Below are positions 1 to 15,100 of a stretch of DNA of 64,000 nt, piece after piece. The notes under the pieces are model-generated. The model did not search any database and was not told the DNA's origin. It saw only the letters and a list, made by a program, of their open reading frames with translations. The position numbers and the translations under genes are program-made. Origin of the DNA: Mycocentrospora acerina (Eukaryota; Ascomycota; Dothideomycetes; Pleosporales); assembly GCA_022701365.1 (NCBI GenBank), contig JAKUHH010000184.1, positions 620,001-684,000 of the forward strand, read 5' to 3'. Position 1 is the stretch's first letter; every line of letters starts with the position of its first letter.

Positions 1-155
1 GAACAAGCTACATGGGGCGCAGTGCACGTGACAGTCACAATCATGCAAGCCGCAAATGCTTCAAAGAAAACCCTTCTGTAGGCTTTTGTTTGGCCAAAAT
101 TTACACTTGACAGCCAATCTTCACCTTTGCCAATATCAACTTTGCCAGTTCCAAA
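1..155 (+). promoter_or_regulatory. Upstream region of the NRPS gene (partial)
   Basis: This is the only part of the NRPS promoter inside the window. A CACGTG E-box lies at 25-30, in the context GCACGTGAC, which a bHLH or bZIP factor could bind. The start ATG at 156 follows an A-rich CCAAAATG context. No clear TATA box was seen. The rest of the promoter, and any co-regulated upstream genes, lie outside the window. Confidence 0.35.
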
Positions 156-3100
156 ATGTTTAACATTACTTTCGCAAACGAGGCTTCTCAATCCAGCATG
201 GACCTCTTCCATTTACAAAATTCCCTAATCAACGGCAACACCGCCGATGGTGTGATCGATGACTGCGTTTCGGATCTAGTGCAGAGACGAATCGAGCAGC
301 GTCCCAATGATATTGCCATCAATGCTTGGGATGGTGATTTGACGTACGCTCAGTTGGCAATTGCAACGACTAATATTGCTGCGAGACTGGGCGGGCTCGG
401 TAAAGGACATTACATCGCCCTCTGTGTCCCGAGAACCAAGTGGACGCCCGTTGCGATGCTCGCTGCTCTGCAAAATGGAGCGGCATTTGTTCATCTCGAT
501 CCGGCGTACCCATCTTCCCGCATATCAGCTATTTGCGCAGCGTGCAACATCACCACGGCAATCTGTCTAGAAGAAACGGCAGATGTCCTTGCCGCTCACG
601 TGGAGCACATTGTTACCGTCAATGACGACGACCTCATCCCGACGACCTCCACATTGCCCGTATTAGGAGGGGAAAATGTACCTTCTGATACTTGCTATAT
701 CGTATTCACCTCTGGGAGCTCCGGACAACCTAAAGGCGTCGTCGTGCCACATTCGGCCATCTGCACCAGCATCCTCGCTCAGGGGCTGGAATTCCAACTC
801 TCTCCTACCACACGCGTGCTGCAATTTGCTCCCGCTACCTTCGATGCTTCGATGTTTGAGCTGACTACCACATTGTGCTTCGGAAGCTGTGTCTGCATAC
901 CTTCTCAGTTTGAACGAGAGAACGACCCCGTAGCGGTGCTGAACAAGTATCGCACGGATATTGTGTTCCTGACGCCTTCTGTGGCGCGTACCGTGGAGCC
1001 GGAAAAGGTTCCATTTCTCAAGACGTTGATTGTAGGGGGTGAGGCACCAGACGAGGCCTTGATCGATAGGTGGTTATCGCGGGGAAGACGCGTCTCGAAT
1101 GTTTACGGCCCATCTGAGTGCGCGGTATCGGCGGCAGTCTTACATTACGATGCAAAGCGTAGAGTTCCTGCAGCTACCATTGGAGGTCCATTTGGAGGTG
1201 GTCTCTGGGTAGTGGACCCAGATGACCACGACATCTTGGTTGAACCAGGGGAGATTGGTGAACTCTTGATATCTGGAAGGATTGTCACTGATGGGTATCT
1301 CAGCGACCCTGTCAAGACAAATGCCGTATTTATCCCTTCTCCGACGTGGTGGAGAGACTCATCCTCTGGCCGCTCTTACAAAACGGGAGATCTCGTCAAG
1401 TATGGCTCGGACGGGCTCGTCCTGTACGTTGGTCGTAAAGACAGCCAGGTCAAAGTGCGAGGTCAGCGTCTAGAGCTCGGGGAAGTGGAGTATCACCTTC
1501 GTCAGAATACACTGGTTGAGGAGGCAGCGGCGTGTGTTCCTAGAGACGGGTTATATAATGGCCATCTAACAGCAGTTCTTACTCTACGTTCTCTGGATGC
1601 CCCGACAGATGCGATCTCAAACACGATTGAGCCGATTGCTGCTTCTCTAGGCTCGTCTATCGCACAAGAAATACTGCAAGTACAGCAAGGTCTCGAGAAA
1701 TCACTTCCGCCATATATGGTACCTACACAATGGCTTGTTCTGTGCTCCATGCCACGATCTGCGTCTGACAAACTCGATGTACGCCGGATACAGACCTGGA
1801 TTGAAGCAGCAGACCCCAAAATACTGGATGCATCACGAAAGGAGGCTCAGCTTCCAACAACAGCCTCAGAGGAGATCCTACTGGCTGCGTGGAAACGTGT
1901 ACTGAACGACGCTACACTGGGTACTACTGATCAGTTCATCCGCCGCGGTGGTGACAGTATCTTTGCGATGCAGGTAGTATCTGAATGCCGAAAACATAAC
2001 CTGAACGTATCTGTGCGAAGCTTGTTGGCGCCACAATCTCTCGCAGATATCGCGCGAGAAGCGTCGTTGACTAACATCAAGACTATTGAACGAGAACAAG
2101 ATAGAATCGGAGAGACATTCGAGTTGTCTCCAATACAGAAGCTCTACTTTGAAAGTGATCCCGAAGGCACGAATATGTGCAACCAGAGCGTTTCACTCAG
2201 CCTCAAAGGAAATTTGAAGCTCGAGGCACTGCAACAGGGACTGACCGCTGTAGTATTACGACATTCAATGCTCCGTGCGAGATTTTCCAAAGACGAGACT
2301 CATCACTGGACACAGCATATCACGTCGGACGTCACGGGTTCGTTCCTATTGAGAGAGCATCAAATTGAGTCTAGTAATCAAAAAACTGTACTCGTAGATG
2401 AGAGCGAACGTAGTATCGACATCCGCCATGGACCCGTTTTGACCGCGGATGTATTCAATATCCAGGGACAGCAAACTATGCATATCGCAGCGCATCATCT
2501 TCTAGTAGATTTTGTGTCATGGAGAGTCATTCTGGACGATATGGATGCTGTTCTTAACGGTGACTCGGTTAGTCTACAGCAAAATCAACCAATGCCATTC
2601 TCCCAGTGGACGAAGCTTCAGGTTGAATATGCCCAAACTATCCCAGCCTCACTTACGAATGTCAAACCCGCCTTGTATACTTTCTGGGATCTCTGTGAAG
2701 AAGATAACGTCGTTTCTAATTCCACCGAGACTTCCTTTGAGCTGGACACGGCCACTTCTGAGGCCATCCTTGGGCCATGCAATATCCCTATTGCGTCCGA
2801 ACCGGTTGATTTACTTATGGCCGCTCTCTTGTATTCATTCGACCAAACATTCTCTGCAGAGCGAAAGGCACCCCAAATATTTGCAGAGGGCCATGGACGA
2901 GAGCCATGGGACACTTCAATTGACATCAGTGGGACAGTGGGTTGGTTCACAACCATGTATCCGATCACACTTGACCAATCCTCGCCCAACGGTGATATCA
3001 CGAATGTCATCCGGGCTGTCAGTATTGCTCGCCGCTCAATGACTAATAACGGACTAGATTACTTCACCTCGAGGTACTTGACTGAAGCCGGCCAAGGAAT

Positions 3101-6100
3101 GTTCGCCAAGCACTCTTCCATGGAGATTCTGTTCAATTTCGGTGGTAGCTTCTCGACCACTTCGCAGCATGAATCCACCTCACACTTCAATTTTGCCACT
3201 GGTAGTAATGGACTTCCTTTTGATGAGAAACGGACAGGTAAACGACTTGCACTGTTCGAAATCACGAGCATTGTCAAAGACGGGCGCTTTGTATTCAACT
3301 TCCAGCATCCAAAGGCACTGCAGCGTGGTGAGCAGGTGTCACAGTGGTTTCAGAACTGTCAGGAGACACTTGTACGCATTGCGCACGAACTCCCTTCGAT
3401 GTCACGCGAGCTACACGTTGCGGAGTTTCCTCTCCTCGATATCCCACACTCGGTTTCTAATGCGTATGTGACAAGTTTGTCTAACCAGCTTGTTCTGAAA
3501 GATCTCTCTGTAGTCGAAGACGTCTATCCGTGCTCCGCCATTCAGAGAGGCATACTTGTCAGCCAAAGCCAACAGTCGCATCTTTATCAGTTGTTCATAA
3601 CGTGGGAAGTTGCAACAAATGCTGAGCAGCCAGTAGATATCGCAAAGTTTGCTCGAGCGTGGCAGCAAGTGGTTGACGATAATGCAATTTTACGAACAGT
3701 GTTCATTGATGACACGGTAGGAACAGACGCATTCCACCAAGTCACACTGCGCGCAGGCTTCGCGAATGCTTGGATCGAAGAGCTTGCGGAAGATGTGGAC
3801 ATGGAAATGTTGTCACGACCCATTTACTTACAGGCTCAACCTAACCATCGTCTGGCAGTGCAAAGATGCTCAACAGACACATTGAAATGCCGTCTGGACA
3901 TTAATCACGCTCTTGCTGACGGGAGTTCACTTGCACTCGTTGTAGACCAGATTCAACAAGCATATGCTGGTGTACCGAAATCAGAAGGACTTGCCTACCG
4001 AGATTACGTCAATTACCATCAGACACAAAAAAACCAACAAGCCACACACTTAAGCTACTGGCAAAAGTACCTTGTTGATGCTACGCCATGTCTGTTCCCG
4101 TCGCTGGCTACCACAACCACCACGTCGCTGGCATCCCTTCGCTTCGAAGGGCTGAGGACGATCCATTTCGAAATAGTGGACAGGGATCTGATCCAGTCAT
4201 TTTGCCAAAAGCATAGTGTGACAATCTCTAGCGTTTTTCAACTGGCCTGGGCGCTCTCTCTTCAGGCGTACACGAATCAGGCTTCGGTCTCCTTTGGATA
4301 TCTGGTGTCACAACGAGATCTGCCCTTGCACAACATCGAAAGTGCCGTAGGTCCATATATCAATACTCTAGTTCGAAGAGTTGACCTAAATGGTGAATCC
4401 AACTCCATTGAGGCTCTTCAACGTCTACAAGACGATTTAACCGAAGGTCTTGAGCACGGGTCATCGTCACTTTCGGACGTGCTTCGTAACAGCAATCTAG
4501 GCCGTGGTGGGCTGTACAACACGTCAATCTCCTATCAACGATATGCCACAGACACGGAAACCTCACATGAACTGCTCTTCTCTCGCAAGACGCTCTTCGA
4601 CCCTTCGGAGGACATGGTGGCGCTAGATATTGACGACTACGGCACGCATGTTGATCCTTTGGTGACCTATTGGCAGTCATTATTGAGCGACAAGCATGCA
4701 CAAAAACTTGCTGACACTGTTGCAAGTGCCATTGCCAGTATTATTCGTGGCCATGAAACCAGACTCAACCAACTAAGTATCGTTCCGCAGCAGCAAATCG
4801 CTGAAATGCAATATTGGAATGAAAAAGCAACACCCTCCGAGCAATGCCTACATGATCTAGTCAGTCAGCAAGCTCAGCAAGCTCCAGATGCAGTTGCTGT
4901 TCAGTCCAGAGATGGAAGCTTCACCTACGCCGAGGTTGAGGACTTGTCCTCTCGCCTTGCAGATTTCTTGGTCCAAGAGCATCAAATCGAGTTTGAACAA
5001 AAGGTCTTATTTTGCTCAGAGAAGACATCTCTTGCGGTCATCATCATCCTTGGAATTCTGAAAGCCGGTGGCGCTTGTGTGGCAATCGATCCTGCTCAAC
5101 CCCTGATCCGGCTGCAGCATATAACCAAGGAGACTGATGCAAAGTTAGCGTTTGCCAGCGAGATAACATCGCCAAAAATGAATGAATTGTCTATTTCTAC
5201 TATTAACTTCACAGCCGAATTCTTATTTACTCTTCCGGCAGCGTCATCTGCAACTCTCGCCCGCAGAGTGCAGTCACACAACTTAGCCGTCATTGTGTAT
5301 ACCTCCGGATCAACGGGTCTGCCAAAAGGAATCATGTTAGAACATGGCAGTCTTTGTGCGAGTATTTTGGCACACGCAAGCGCTCTGAAAATCGATGGAA
5401 CTACCCGAGCTCTGCAATTCGCCTCGTGGAGCTTTGACGTTTCCATCGAAGAGACTTTTACTACGCTTTCGCAGGGAGGTTGTGTTTGTGTGCCTTCGGA
5501 ATGGGATCGCAAAGATGATCTTGCCGCTTTCATACGCGAATTCAATGTGAACTGGGTAGATCTCGTCCCTGGTATGGCGCGCCAGCTACAACCAGAGTCC
5601 ATCCCAAGCGTCAAGACAATGATTCTTGGCGGCGAACGACTTCCGGTTGACGTTGCAAGAAAGTGGGCCGGTAACGTGCATCTTATCAATGTGTATGGTC
5701 CTGCAGAGTGCTCGATCAATGCAACCTACGACGATAGTCTGACCACGACCAGTGATGGCAGTACTATCGGGCGTGTTCTGCCATGCACTCGGGCTTGGGT
5801 CGTCAGCACAGTCAATCACGATATTCTGATGCCAATCGGTGGAATTGGAGAGCTTGTTCTATCAGGCCCAACAGTCATGCGAGGTTACATCAATGACGAG
5901 ACGCGTACAGCTGCTGCTATATTCACCAGCCCAGCTTGGGCGACGCCACAATCTATTGGAGAGCGTTTCTATAAGACTGGTGACCTGGTACGCCTGGATA
6001 GTAATGGCAAGATCTTTTTGCTTGGTAGGAAGGATGCGCAACGTAAACTGCGCGGTCACCGTATCGATTTGGAAGAGATTCAACAGGTCATATCAGACAG

Positions 6101-9100
6101 TTCCCAAGTGGAAAGCTGCAATGTGGCATTACCTCATTCCGGTCCCTTCAAAGACCAGATTGTAGCTGTCGTGGTACTGAAAGCAGCCACGAGCTCAAAG
6201 GAAGACACTTCTCTCCGTCTCCTTTCTACCGGAAGTATCCAGAACATTCGCCCACAGCTGAAAGATGTTCGTTCGTGGGTATCCGCTCGTCTTCCTACTT
6301 TGATGGTCCCCACAGCCTGGGCGGTTGTCGCCTCGATCCCAGAGCTTGCATCGGGAAAACTCAACATCTCTCTCGTGGCTCGCTGGTTGGTAGAGCTGGA
6401 TGACGTCACGACGAGGACCATTCAAGACACGCTCGAGGAAACCATAATTCAATCTCCTACAAACGAGACTGAGGTGTCTCTTTTGGAAATCTGGGCGGCC
6501 GTCTTGCACAGACCTGTTGAGACGATTGGCGTCAATAGATCTTTCCTCAGCGCTGGAGGTGACAGTTTGGCGGCAATGCAAATTCGATCCCGCGCTAGGA
6601 ATCTTGGTCTCACAGTCTCAGTTGAGAACTTACTGTCTGGGCTGACCATCGCCGACATCGTGAGAAACGCCGGGACTGTGACATCAAGAAATGAAGTGGT
6701 GACCCAAGACGATGACTCGGATACACAGGCACCACTGTCGGCAATTCACAGAACGTATCTGTCTGGGGCCACTCCAGCCACACTAAAGCGCTTCAATCTT
6801 GGTACTCTACTTAAAGTTCTACAGCCAGTCTCTGCTGAGGACACTCGGAAGGCGTTGCTTAAGATTGCCACCCGCCACGGCGCCCTTCGAACACGTTTTA
6901 CTCATCGCGATGCAGCCTGGTCTCAAGAGCTAAATGTCAACGCAGAGGATTCAATCTTGCTCAGCATCAACAATGTAACTAACGAACAGGATATTGAAGC
7001 TGCTATAGAAGATGCGCAAGATCGTGTCGATGTGATCAAAGGCCCTGGTCTTGTCGGTTGCTTGCTAGTACTACCGTTCGGCAAACAGATGCTTTTCCTT
7101 ACTGCCCATCACTTACTTGTAGACGTTGTATCTTGGCAAATCATTACTGACGAACTACAGGAAGTTCTTCAAACAGGCCATATTGCCTCCCCTCGTCCAT
7201 TATCTTTCAACTCTTGGAGTAGGCATGTAAGCACGGACAATCTTGCTCCTGGAGCAAATCTCGACAAATGGTTGGCAATAGCTCAAAATGTCGAATCGCC
7301 AAACAAAAACTTGTACGGCGAAGCAGTAGAGCTCTCTTTCGCCCTCGATACTGAGACCACCTCATTATTACTGGCGATCTGTAAGACGACAAACAGAGTC
7401 GAGCTGGTCGATTTACTATTGACAGCAGTCATTGCCGGCCATCAGAGTGCGTTTGATGGACAGCCGCTTACACGCGTGCTCAATGAAGACCACGGCCGCC
7501 ACTCTTCCCATCCAGACTTCGATCCATATGGTACTATCGGCTGGTTCACATCTATGTCACCAGTTTTCTCGGATAAGAGCGATATTCGAGATCTCCTGCA
7601 ACAAGTCAAGACAAGTCGACAGAAGTTTGCTAGCAGACGTTGGCTGGCCTCTTACATACAGTCAGCACCAGATGAAGATGAAGCTATCGCCAAACTTGAA
7701 AATGCCGATTTATTGTTCAACTACGTCGGACAGCAGCATTCTGATGCCCAATCCACGAGTCGTTTCTTCTCTCGGATTGAAAATAAGTTTGTACAGATCT
7801 CATCTGTCGCGCATGACTTGGTTCGGCCGGCCCGTTACGAACTTCTTGCCATGGTCCAAGATGGCCAGGTACAAATTGACATCGCATATAACAGTCTCCT
7901 GGATGAAAAGCAACGTATCGAAAACTGGTGTTCCAATGCTCGGCAGATTTTGATCGATTTGACCAAGCTTCCGGCAATCCAGCTTGAACGATTCAACGTC
8001 TATGACTTCAAGCTTGTTTCTACTGATGAGAATAGCTTTGATCAGGTCGTGGCTCATGCCATAGAGAGGGGAGAAATTTCTAGCAGTGAAATTGAAGACA
8101 TATATCCCTGTCACCCAGTACAGGAAGGTATGCTGGTCAGTCAAGCTCGCAATCCGGATCAGTACATGACCTCGTCAACCTGGGAAGTCGTTTCAAAAGA
8201 CGGAACCATGGTCGATGTGAAAAGACTATGCCATGCGTGGGGGACTGTTGTAAAGAACCATAATATTCTTCGTACATTCTTCGTGGAAGGTGCTGTTCGT
8301 ACTGGGAGCCTTTTCGCCCAGGTCGTCCTTAAAGATATGGCTCCGCGTGTCGTAGTTCTGACTACAGAGACTTCATATAACCATGCAGTCCTAGCGGTAG
8401 AGAAGTTTCCTTCTATTCAGGCATCGACTCGGCCCCCATTACATCAAGTGGTTATTTGCCAAGGTGGCACACGAACTGCTTTCCGCCTAGACATCAGCCA
8501 CACTATCATTGATGGGGCATCTATGCACCTCCTAGTTGAGCAACTTGCCACAACCTACGACAACTCCAATTCCGCCATTCTCACACATTCTAGTTATAAA
8601 CCTTTGATCAGGTATTGGCTGGAGACAATGCCAAACAATACCATCGAACAAAGTCTTCAGTTTTGGCAAAACCATCTCGCAGGAGTTGAGCCTTGTCATT
8701 TCCCAAGGCTTGCGGAAACCACAGCCGACAAGAGCGTTGCTCTAATGCCTATTGAGCTGGCAAGTACGGAGAGGCTCCGCGATATAAGCAAGACTTATGG
8801 ACTCACTCCTTTCAATATTGTACAAATTGCGTGGAGCCTGGTACTGAGGGCATTCACTGGAAATGACTCAGTTTGCTTTGGATATCTCACTTCTGGCCGT
8901 CATCGTCCTATTAGCAAGATCGAAGAAGCAATTGGGCCGTACTTCACGATGCTGGTGTGCAAAGCCGAGTTCAACTCTTCCAGTGTCCTGCTTGATTCCC
9001 TTCGTGGTGTACAGACAGCGTTCTTGGACAGTTTCAACCATCAAGAGGTCCCTCTTTCATCCATACATCACGCTTTGGGCTTGCGCGACGGGACGACCCT

Positions 9101-12100
9101 TTTCAATACTCTCCTCACTTATCAAGCCTCTACAGATCGTGAGGCAGACCAACAATCTCTTGCCTTCAACGAAATATCATCTTATGACCCAACAGAATTT
9201 GACATCACGCTAGGTGTCATCGATACGCCAGCCGGGATAACGGTGGGTATGGAATACACCCGGAGCTGTCTTGGACCAGATCAAGCTCGACTGGTGGCAG
9301 ATGCCGTTAGCCAGGCTATTGAAAACATCATTCGAGACCCAACGCAGACGGTGGGTGGAATCACGCTAGTAGGACCGACTCAACAAAAATTCATCCTCGA
9401 TACCAATGTCGTACCACCTTTGGTTATTGACGAGCTTCTGCATGAAGAGATCTCGAGACTGGCAGCAATATTGCCGGATGCCGCGGCTGTTCAGTCTTGG
9501 GACGGTTCCTTGACAAGGGCGGAGCTCAACCAGCTTTCTTCGAATCTGGCTGCTCATTTGTCATCCGTAGGCGTTGTTGCAAAGCCAGGGCAGATCGTTC
9601 CACTCTGCTTCAACAAGTCTAAATGGGCAATTGTGTCGGTTCTAGCAGTGCTCAAAGCAGGTGGTGCCGTCACATTCATGCCCCTGGACGGATCTCCAGA
9701 ACAACTGAGACAAATGGCAGAGATTGCAGATGCAAACTTGGTGCTTGGAGACATAGAGGTGATTTCAACCATCGAAGCGGCTGGATTGCAGTGTCTTCCA
9801 GTGACTCCAGCACTCCTGGCTGGCCACGTTCAGACTCCGCCCAGGACCCCTACCGAACAGATCAAATCAACAGATATCTCATTCGTTGTCTTCACCTCAG
9901 GCAGTACTGGTACTCCTAAAGCAGTTGTTCACACCCATGGTAGTGTTGCTGCCACGGCGTTCTCAGAACGATCGCTAGGCATCAACACCGCTGAAACTCG
10001 ACGACTACAATTCGCCGGATTCTCCTTCGACGTTGCTGTGACAGATATGATCAGCACATTGCGAGCTGGGGGATGTATTTGTATTCCTTCCGAGCATGAA
10101 AGAATTCACGATCTCGCTGCCGCCATCGAAAAGCTGGGCGCCAATGCAGCCAACCTGACCCCGACAGTCGTTCGCACCCTTCAGCCTGCTGAGATACCCA
10201 GTATGAAGAGTCTCTTGGTTGGCGGTGAGGCTCTCTCCCGGGATATCATTCAGACATGGTCTCCTCATGTAGAGCTCGTGAACAGTTACGGACCTGCAGA
10301 GAGTGGCATCAATGGCGTCTGCAATTTCGATGTTCACCGCAACAGCGCAGCCAACATCGGTAGGCCATTTCCGACGATGCGAATCTGGATTGTTGACCCA
10401 GTCAATTTAAACATACTTTCTCCTGTGGGTGCCATTGGTGAGATCATTCTGGAGGGCTCGGGTGTTGCTCGCGAATATCTCAAAGATCCCGAGCGAACTG
10501 CCTTGGCTTTCCCATCGCCCCCAGCATGGTATCAAGCACTACCTCTTTCGAGCAGAGGTCAAGGTAAGCTCTACGCTACGGGAGATCTTGCCCGATACGC
10601 AGCAGATGGCACCGTCGAATTCTTGGGCCGCAAGAACCAAGAGACCAAGCTACACGGACACCGCATCGACCTCCAGGCCGTCGAAGATGGAGTGACTGCC
10701 ATACTCAAGGAGAACAACCTTCTTGTTGCTGCAGAAGTAATCATCGTTCAGGGTCTGGGCAAGAGGCTGGTTGCCTTTGTTTCCTCACGCAACCATGTCC
10801 ATAACTCCGCAAATGCTGTTACCATTGACAATCGTACTGACGGCTACTCCTACGGGCAACCATGGACGGACTTACGTCAGCAGCTGAGGCACAGCCTTTC
10901 AAAACACTCCATTCCAACTGCATTGGTACCGGTATCCTCTATGCCACTAACACAATCTCGAAAAATCCACCGAAGGGCGCTTCGTGAGCTAGATCTAGAA
11001 TCATTTATGCAATCAACTCGCACAGGTGTTACTAGCCACACAGATAAACGAAAGCCCATGAGCGAGCACGAACACCTCCTGCAACAACTGTGGGCGAAGG
11101 CAATTGGAATCGACCGCGATCTAATCGGGCTTGACGACCAGTTCTTCGATATGGGTGGCGATTCTGTTGGAGCGATGGCATTGGCCGGCCTGGCCCGAGA
11201 TGCTGGCCTCAGCTTGAAGACCTCTCTAGTCTTCCAGCAAGTGACACTTGAATGCATGGCCAAGACCCTCACTGGCCATTCAGAAGAAGAAACCATTACA
11301 TCTTTCTCACTTCTCGGTGTTGTCCAGGAGGAACTTAAGAGTGTCATCGCTTCGGCAGCTTTAGCATGCAAAGTGACAGAAGATTCCATTGAAGATCTCT
11401 ATCCGTGCACACCTCTCCAAGAAGGCCTACTTGCACTATCTGGAAGCCAACAGGACGCCTACGTCTCTACGGAGATAATTCAACTCACGCCAGGAACAGA
11501 CATTAACCGCCTGGAGCGCTCTTTCAATACAGTCGCCAAAGCCGAACCGATTCTACGCACACGACTGGCATATGTGAACGGATATGGCACTCTACAAATT
11601 GTGGTTAAGGAGAACATTGTGTTCTCAAATGCGGAAAACGTTACACCAGTGGCCATGGTGAGCGGCAAGCCTCTCGTCTGGTTCGGTCTCTCAGGAGACA
11701 AAACACACCTGACTTGGGTCATGCACCATGCCGTTTACGATGGTTTTAGCAGAAAGCTACTCTTGGAGAAGATTCAGATGTGCTACGAGAATGAGCAAGC
11801 GGCATTGACTCCTTCTGTACCGTACTCATCGTACGTGGCCTACACGTCCAACCCGAGTGTCCATGAAGAAGCCAAGACATATTGGAAGAACCGCCTGACC
11901 GATGCAGCAACGCCAACCTTCCCACGACTTGCATCGGCCAAACAAAATTCTAAACCATGGACCAACGCTGTGATTAACCGAAAGTTGGCTCTACCGCGTC
12001 TTTCACACGGCATCACGGCGGCAACCGTGGTACAAACAGCATGGGCCATGACCGTTGCACAACACTCTGACCACGGCACCGATGATGTCGTGTTTGGCAT

Positions 12101-15100
12101 GACTGTGTCCGGTCGAGATGCTCCTGTTTCTAGCTTGGATCGGGTCACAGGTCCCTGCATCGCCACTGTGCCGGCCCGTGTGCATCTGCCGAAAGAAGCC
12201 ACAGCCATGAACGTCCTTCGAGCAGTGCAAGACGACAACATCGCCATGATGCCGCACGTCCACTTCGGCCTACAAGATATTGCCAAGTCCCTACCAAAAG
12301 AGGTAGCACACGTTTGCGGCTTCAAGAGCTCACTCGTGATCCAGCCTGCACAACTCAAGGAACTAGGTGCGGAGGGATTTTCCTTCGGCACTCTGGTGGA
12401 AGATCATGCCGTCGAAGCACACCCTTTCGCAATTGTTGCTGAGTGCGGCCTTGCAGTCGACTGTATCGAGCTCTACATCATGTTTGATGATCGAGCTGTT
12501 GATGCAACGGAGTTGGACTGGATCTTGACACACTTTGACGAGGCAATACAGGGGCTCGGACGGGTGTTGAATCAAAAAGATATGGACAGATCTCTCTCGA
12601 GCTTGAAGACACATTTACCAGCAGAGGTCTCTATTATGCAGGGATGGAATGGGCCACACCCAGATGTGGTCGACTCCTGTCTTCACGATCTCTTCTTGCA
12701 GACTGTGGCCCGTCAGCCTGATGCTCACGCAGTCGACTCACACGAAGGCAAGTGGACGTACAAGCAGTTGGACGACATCTCGAACATCTTGGCGCATGAT
12801 TTCCAGAGCCGTGGAGTTGAGCCAGAGAGTATAGTTTCTGTCTGCTTTGGCAAAACTGTCTGGGCAATCGTGAGTATCTTGGCTATCTGGAAAGCTGGAG
12901 GCGCCTATGTCCCCTTGGATCCTTTGCAACCCGCACAGCGCCTGCACGGACTGATTGACCAGGCAAAGTCGAATCTCGTACTTGCAGGTAATTCTATTTT
13001 AGGGGATTTCTTAGCAAATGCTTCCTCGACGCCATCTGTGGTGGTCGTTGATGCAGCTTACCTTGATTCACTGTTGGCGCGAGATGTGACGAAAGTACCT
13101 ATGCCAGCCATCGCAACTCCGACCAATACATCTTTTGTATTATTTACTTCAGGTAAGTCATTCTTTTGTTCTATCTTTTGGAAATAAGTTCTGACGACTT
13201 CACAGGAAGCACTGGTCAGCCTAAGGGCGTGGTCATGACCCATCGGACCATTGCCACATCCATCGCCGTGCAGACTGCATCTACACACATGCAACCCATG
13301 TCGAGAGTCTTACACTACTCATCCTTGACTTTCGATATGTCTGTGTTAGAGCTCTACGGCACGTTGGCTCTTGGAGGCTGCATCTGTATCCCTTCCGATG
13401 ACGAACGATTGTCTGATATCGGCGGTTTCATGGCTCGACAAGAGATCTCGTGGGCTTTCATGACACCCACAACTGCTAACGCTATCCCTAATCCACCCCC
13501 ATGTCTTCGTACCCTCGTACTTGGTGGTGAGCCGGTAACACAGGATATCCCAGCTCGTTGGCCATCGAATGTGGAGGTCTTGAGTGGTTATGGTCCGACA
13601 GAAGTGTCTATAGTCTGCGCCATAGTTGACATTCGAAGAGACCCACTCCCAACTGGCCTCATTGGCTACTCCACTGGAGGCAAAATGTGGCTGGTCGAGC
13701 CTGGGAATCCAGAACGTGCCGTAGGCTTAGGTGAAGTGGGAGAAATTATGGTATCCAGCGTCATGCTTTCCGAAGGCTACTTTGGAGACGAAAAGCGTAC
13801 CAAAGCCGCGTTCAGGCCACGTCCGACATGGCTTGCGGACCTCATCCATGATGGTCCGGAACAAGTGTACATGACGGGCGATTTAGCAGTCCACCTTCCA
13901 AATGGCGAGCTCGTGTCTCTTGGTCGCGCCGACTCTCAAGTCAAGATCAATGGGCAGCGGATTGAACTAGGGGAAGTTGAGCAGCAGTTGATTGCCTCTG
14001 GGTGTGCCACAGGAGACGCTGTTGTCGAGGTCTGCAAGATAGCGGCCTGGGAAAACAAGAAGATGCTAGTGGCCTTCATCCAAACCGGGAAAGATTCGGA
14101 ATCTTCATCGACAGGAATATGCATTGATTCGATACCATCAGCAAAGGAAAAAATGCAATCTCTTCGCACGGAGGTGGCGACCCGGCTACCACGCCCCTGG
14201 ACGCCGTCCATATTCGTCCCCATCGAGGTCTTCCCACACTCCGTTTCAGGCAAAACAGACCGTAAAGCACTTCGAGCCATGATCCAAGCCAGCTCGGTCG
14301 ATCAAATTCTATCGCTCATGTCTGCGACCAAAACCAGCCACGTCGAGGTGTCAACGGAGAATGAGAAAATTTTACAAGCAATGTGGAGCAACGTGCTGCA
14401 CATTCCAACAACCCAAATATCCGCAAACGATATGTTCACTGACTTGGGAGGAGACTCAGTCGCTTCCATTCGACTCTCGGCGCTGGCCTTGCAACAAGGC
14501 TGGAGTCTACGTGTGGCGAATATCATGCAACATAGTAGTCTCCGGGCCATGGCAGAGATGATGAAACCAGAGGAGGCAATTGAACGGGTTGCATTAATAC
14601 CATTTGCTCTTCTATCTTCGTCAGCACCCATAACACAGTTGGCTACTTCCTGCGGACTCGAGTCAGAGGCAATTGAAGACGCATACCCCTGCACTCCACT
14701 CCAAGAAGGCATCATGGCCATATCGCAGTCTCGTCCTGGGACCTACATTGGGAGCTTTGTCTTCAAGATTCATTCTCGTGTGGCAATAGAAACGCTGCAG
14801 CTGGCGTGGAATATGGTGCTGGCTCGGAATCCTATTCTCCGGACACGAATCGTAGCCATGGATAACGACGGTTACATCCAGGTAGTACGAAAGCACGAGG
14901 CCGTGTCTATCCCAGTCATTACCATGGGTGAGTTAAAGATGGAACAAGAAACACAAAAGAAGAACATGATACTTGGAAAAAGCCTGGCGTTCGCGGCTGT
15001 TGCTGAGTCAGACCAAGAAAATTACCTGTCTCTGACTATTCACCACTCAATCTACGATGGCTGGTCAATGCCGCTGTTGATGGACGAGCTCGAGGAGGCC

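Noticed and set aside
13153..13205. Apparent frameshift or gene split within the NRPS
   Set aside because: A GTAAGT...CACAG intron of 53 bp rebuilds the A-domain core motif exactly, so the gene is one unit.
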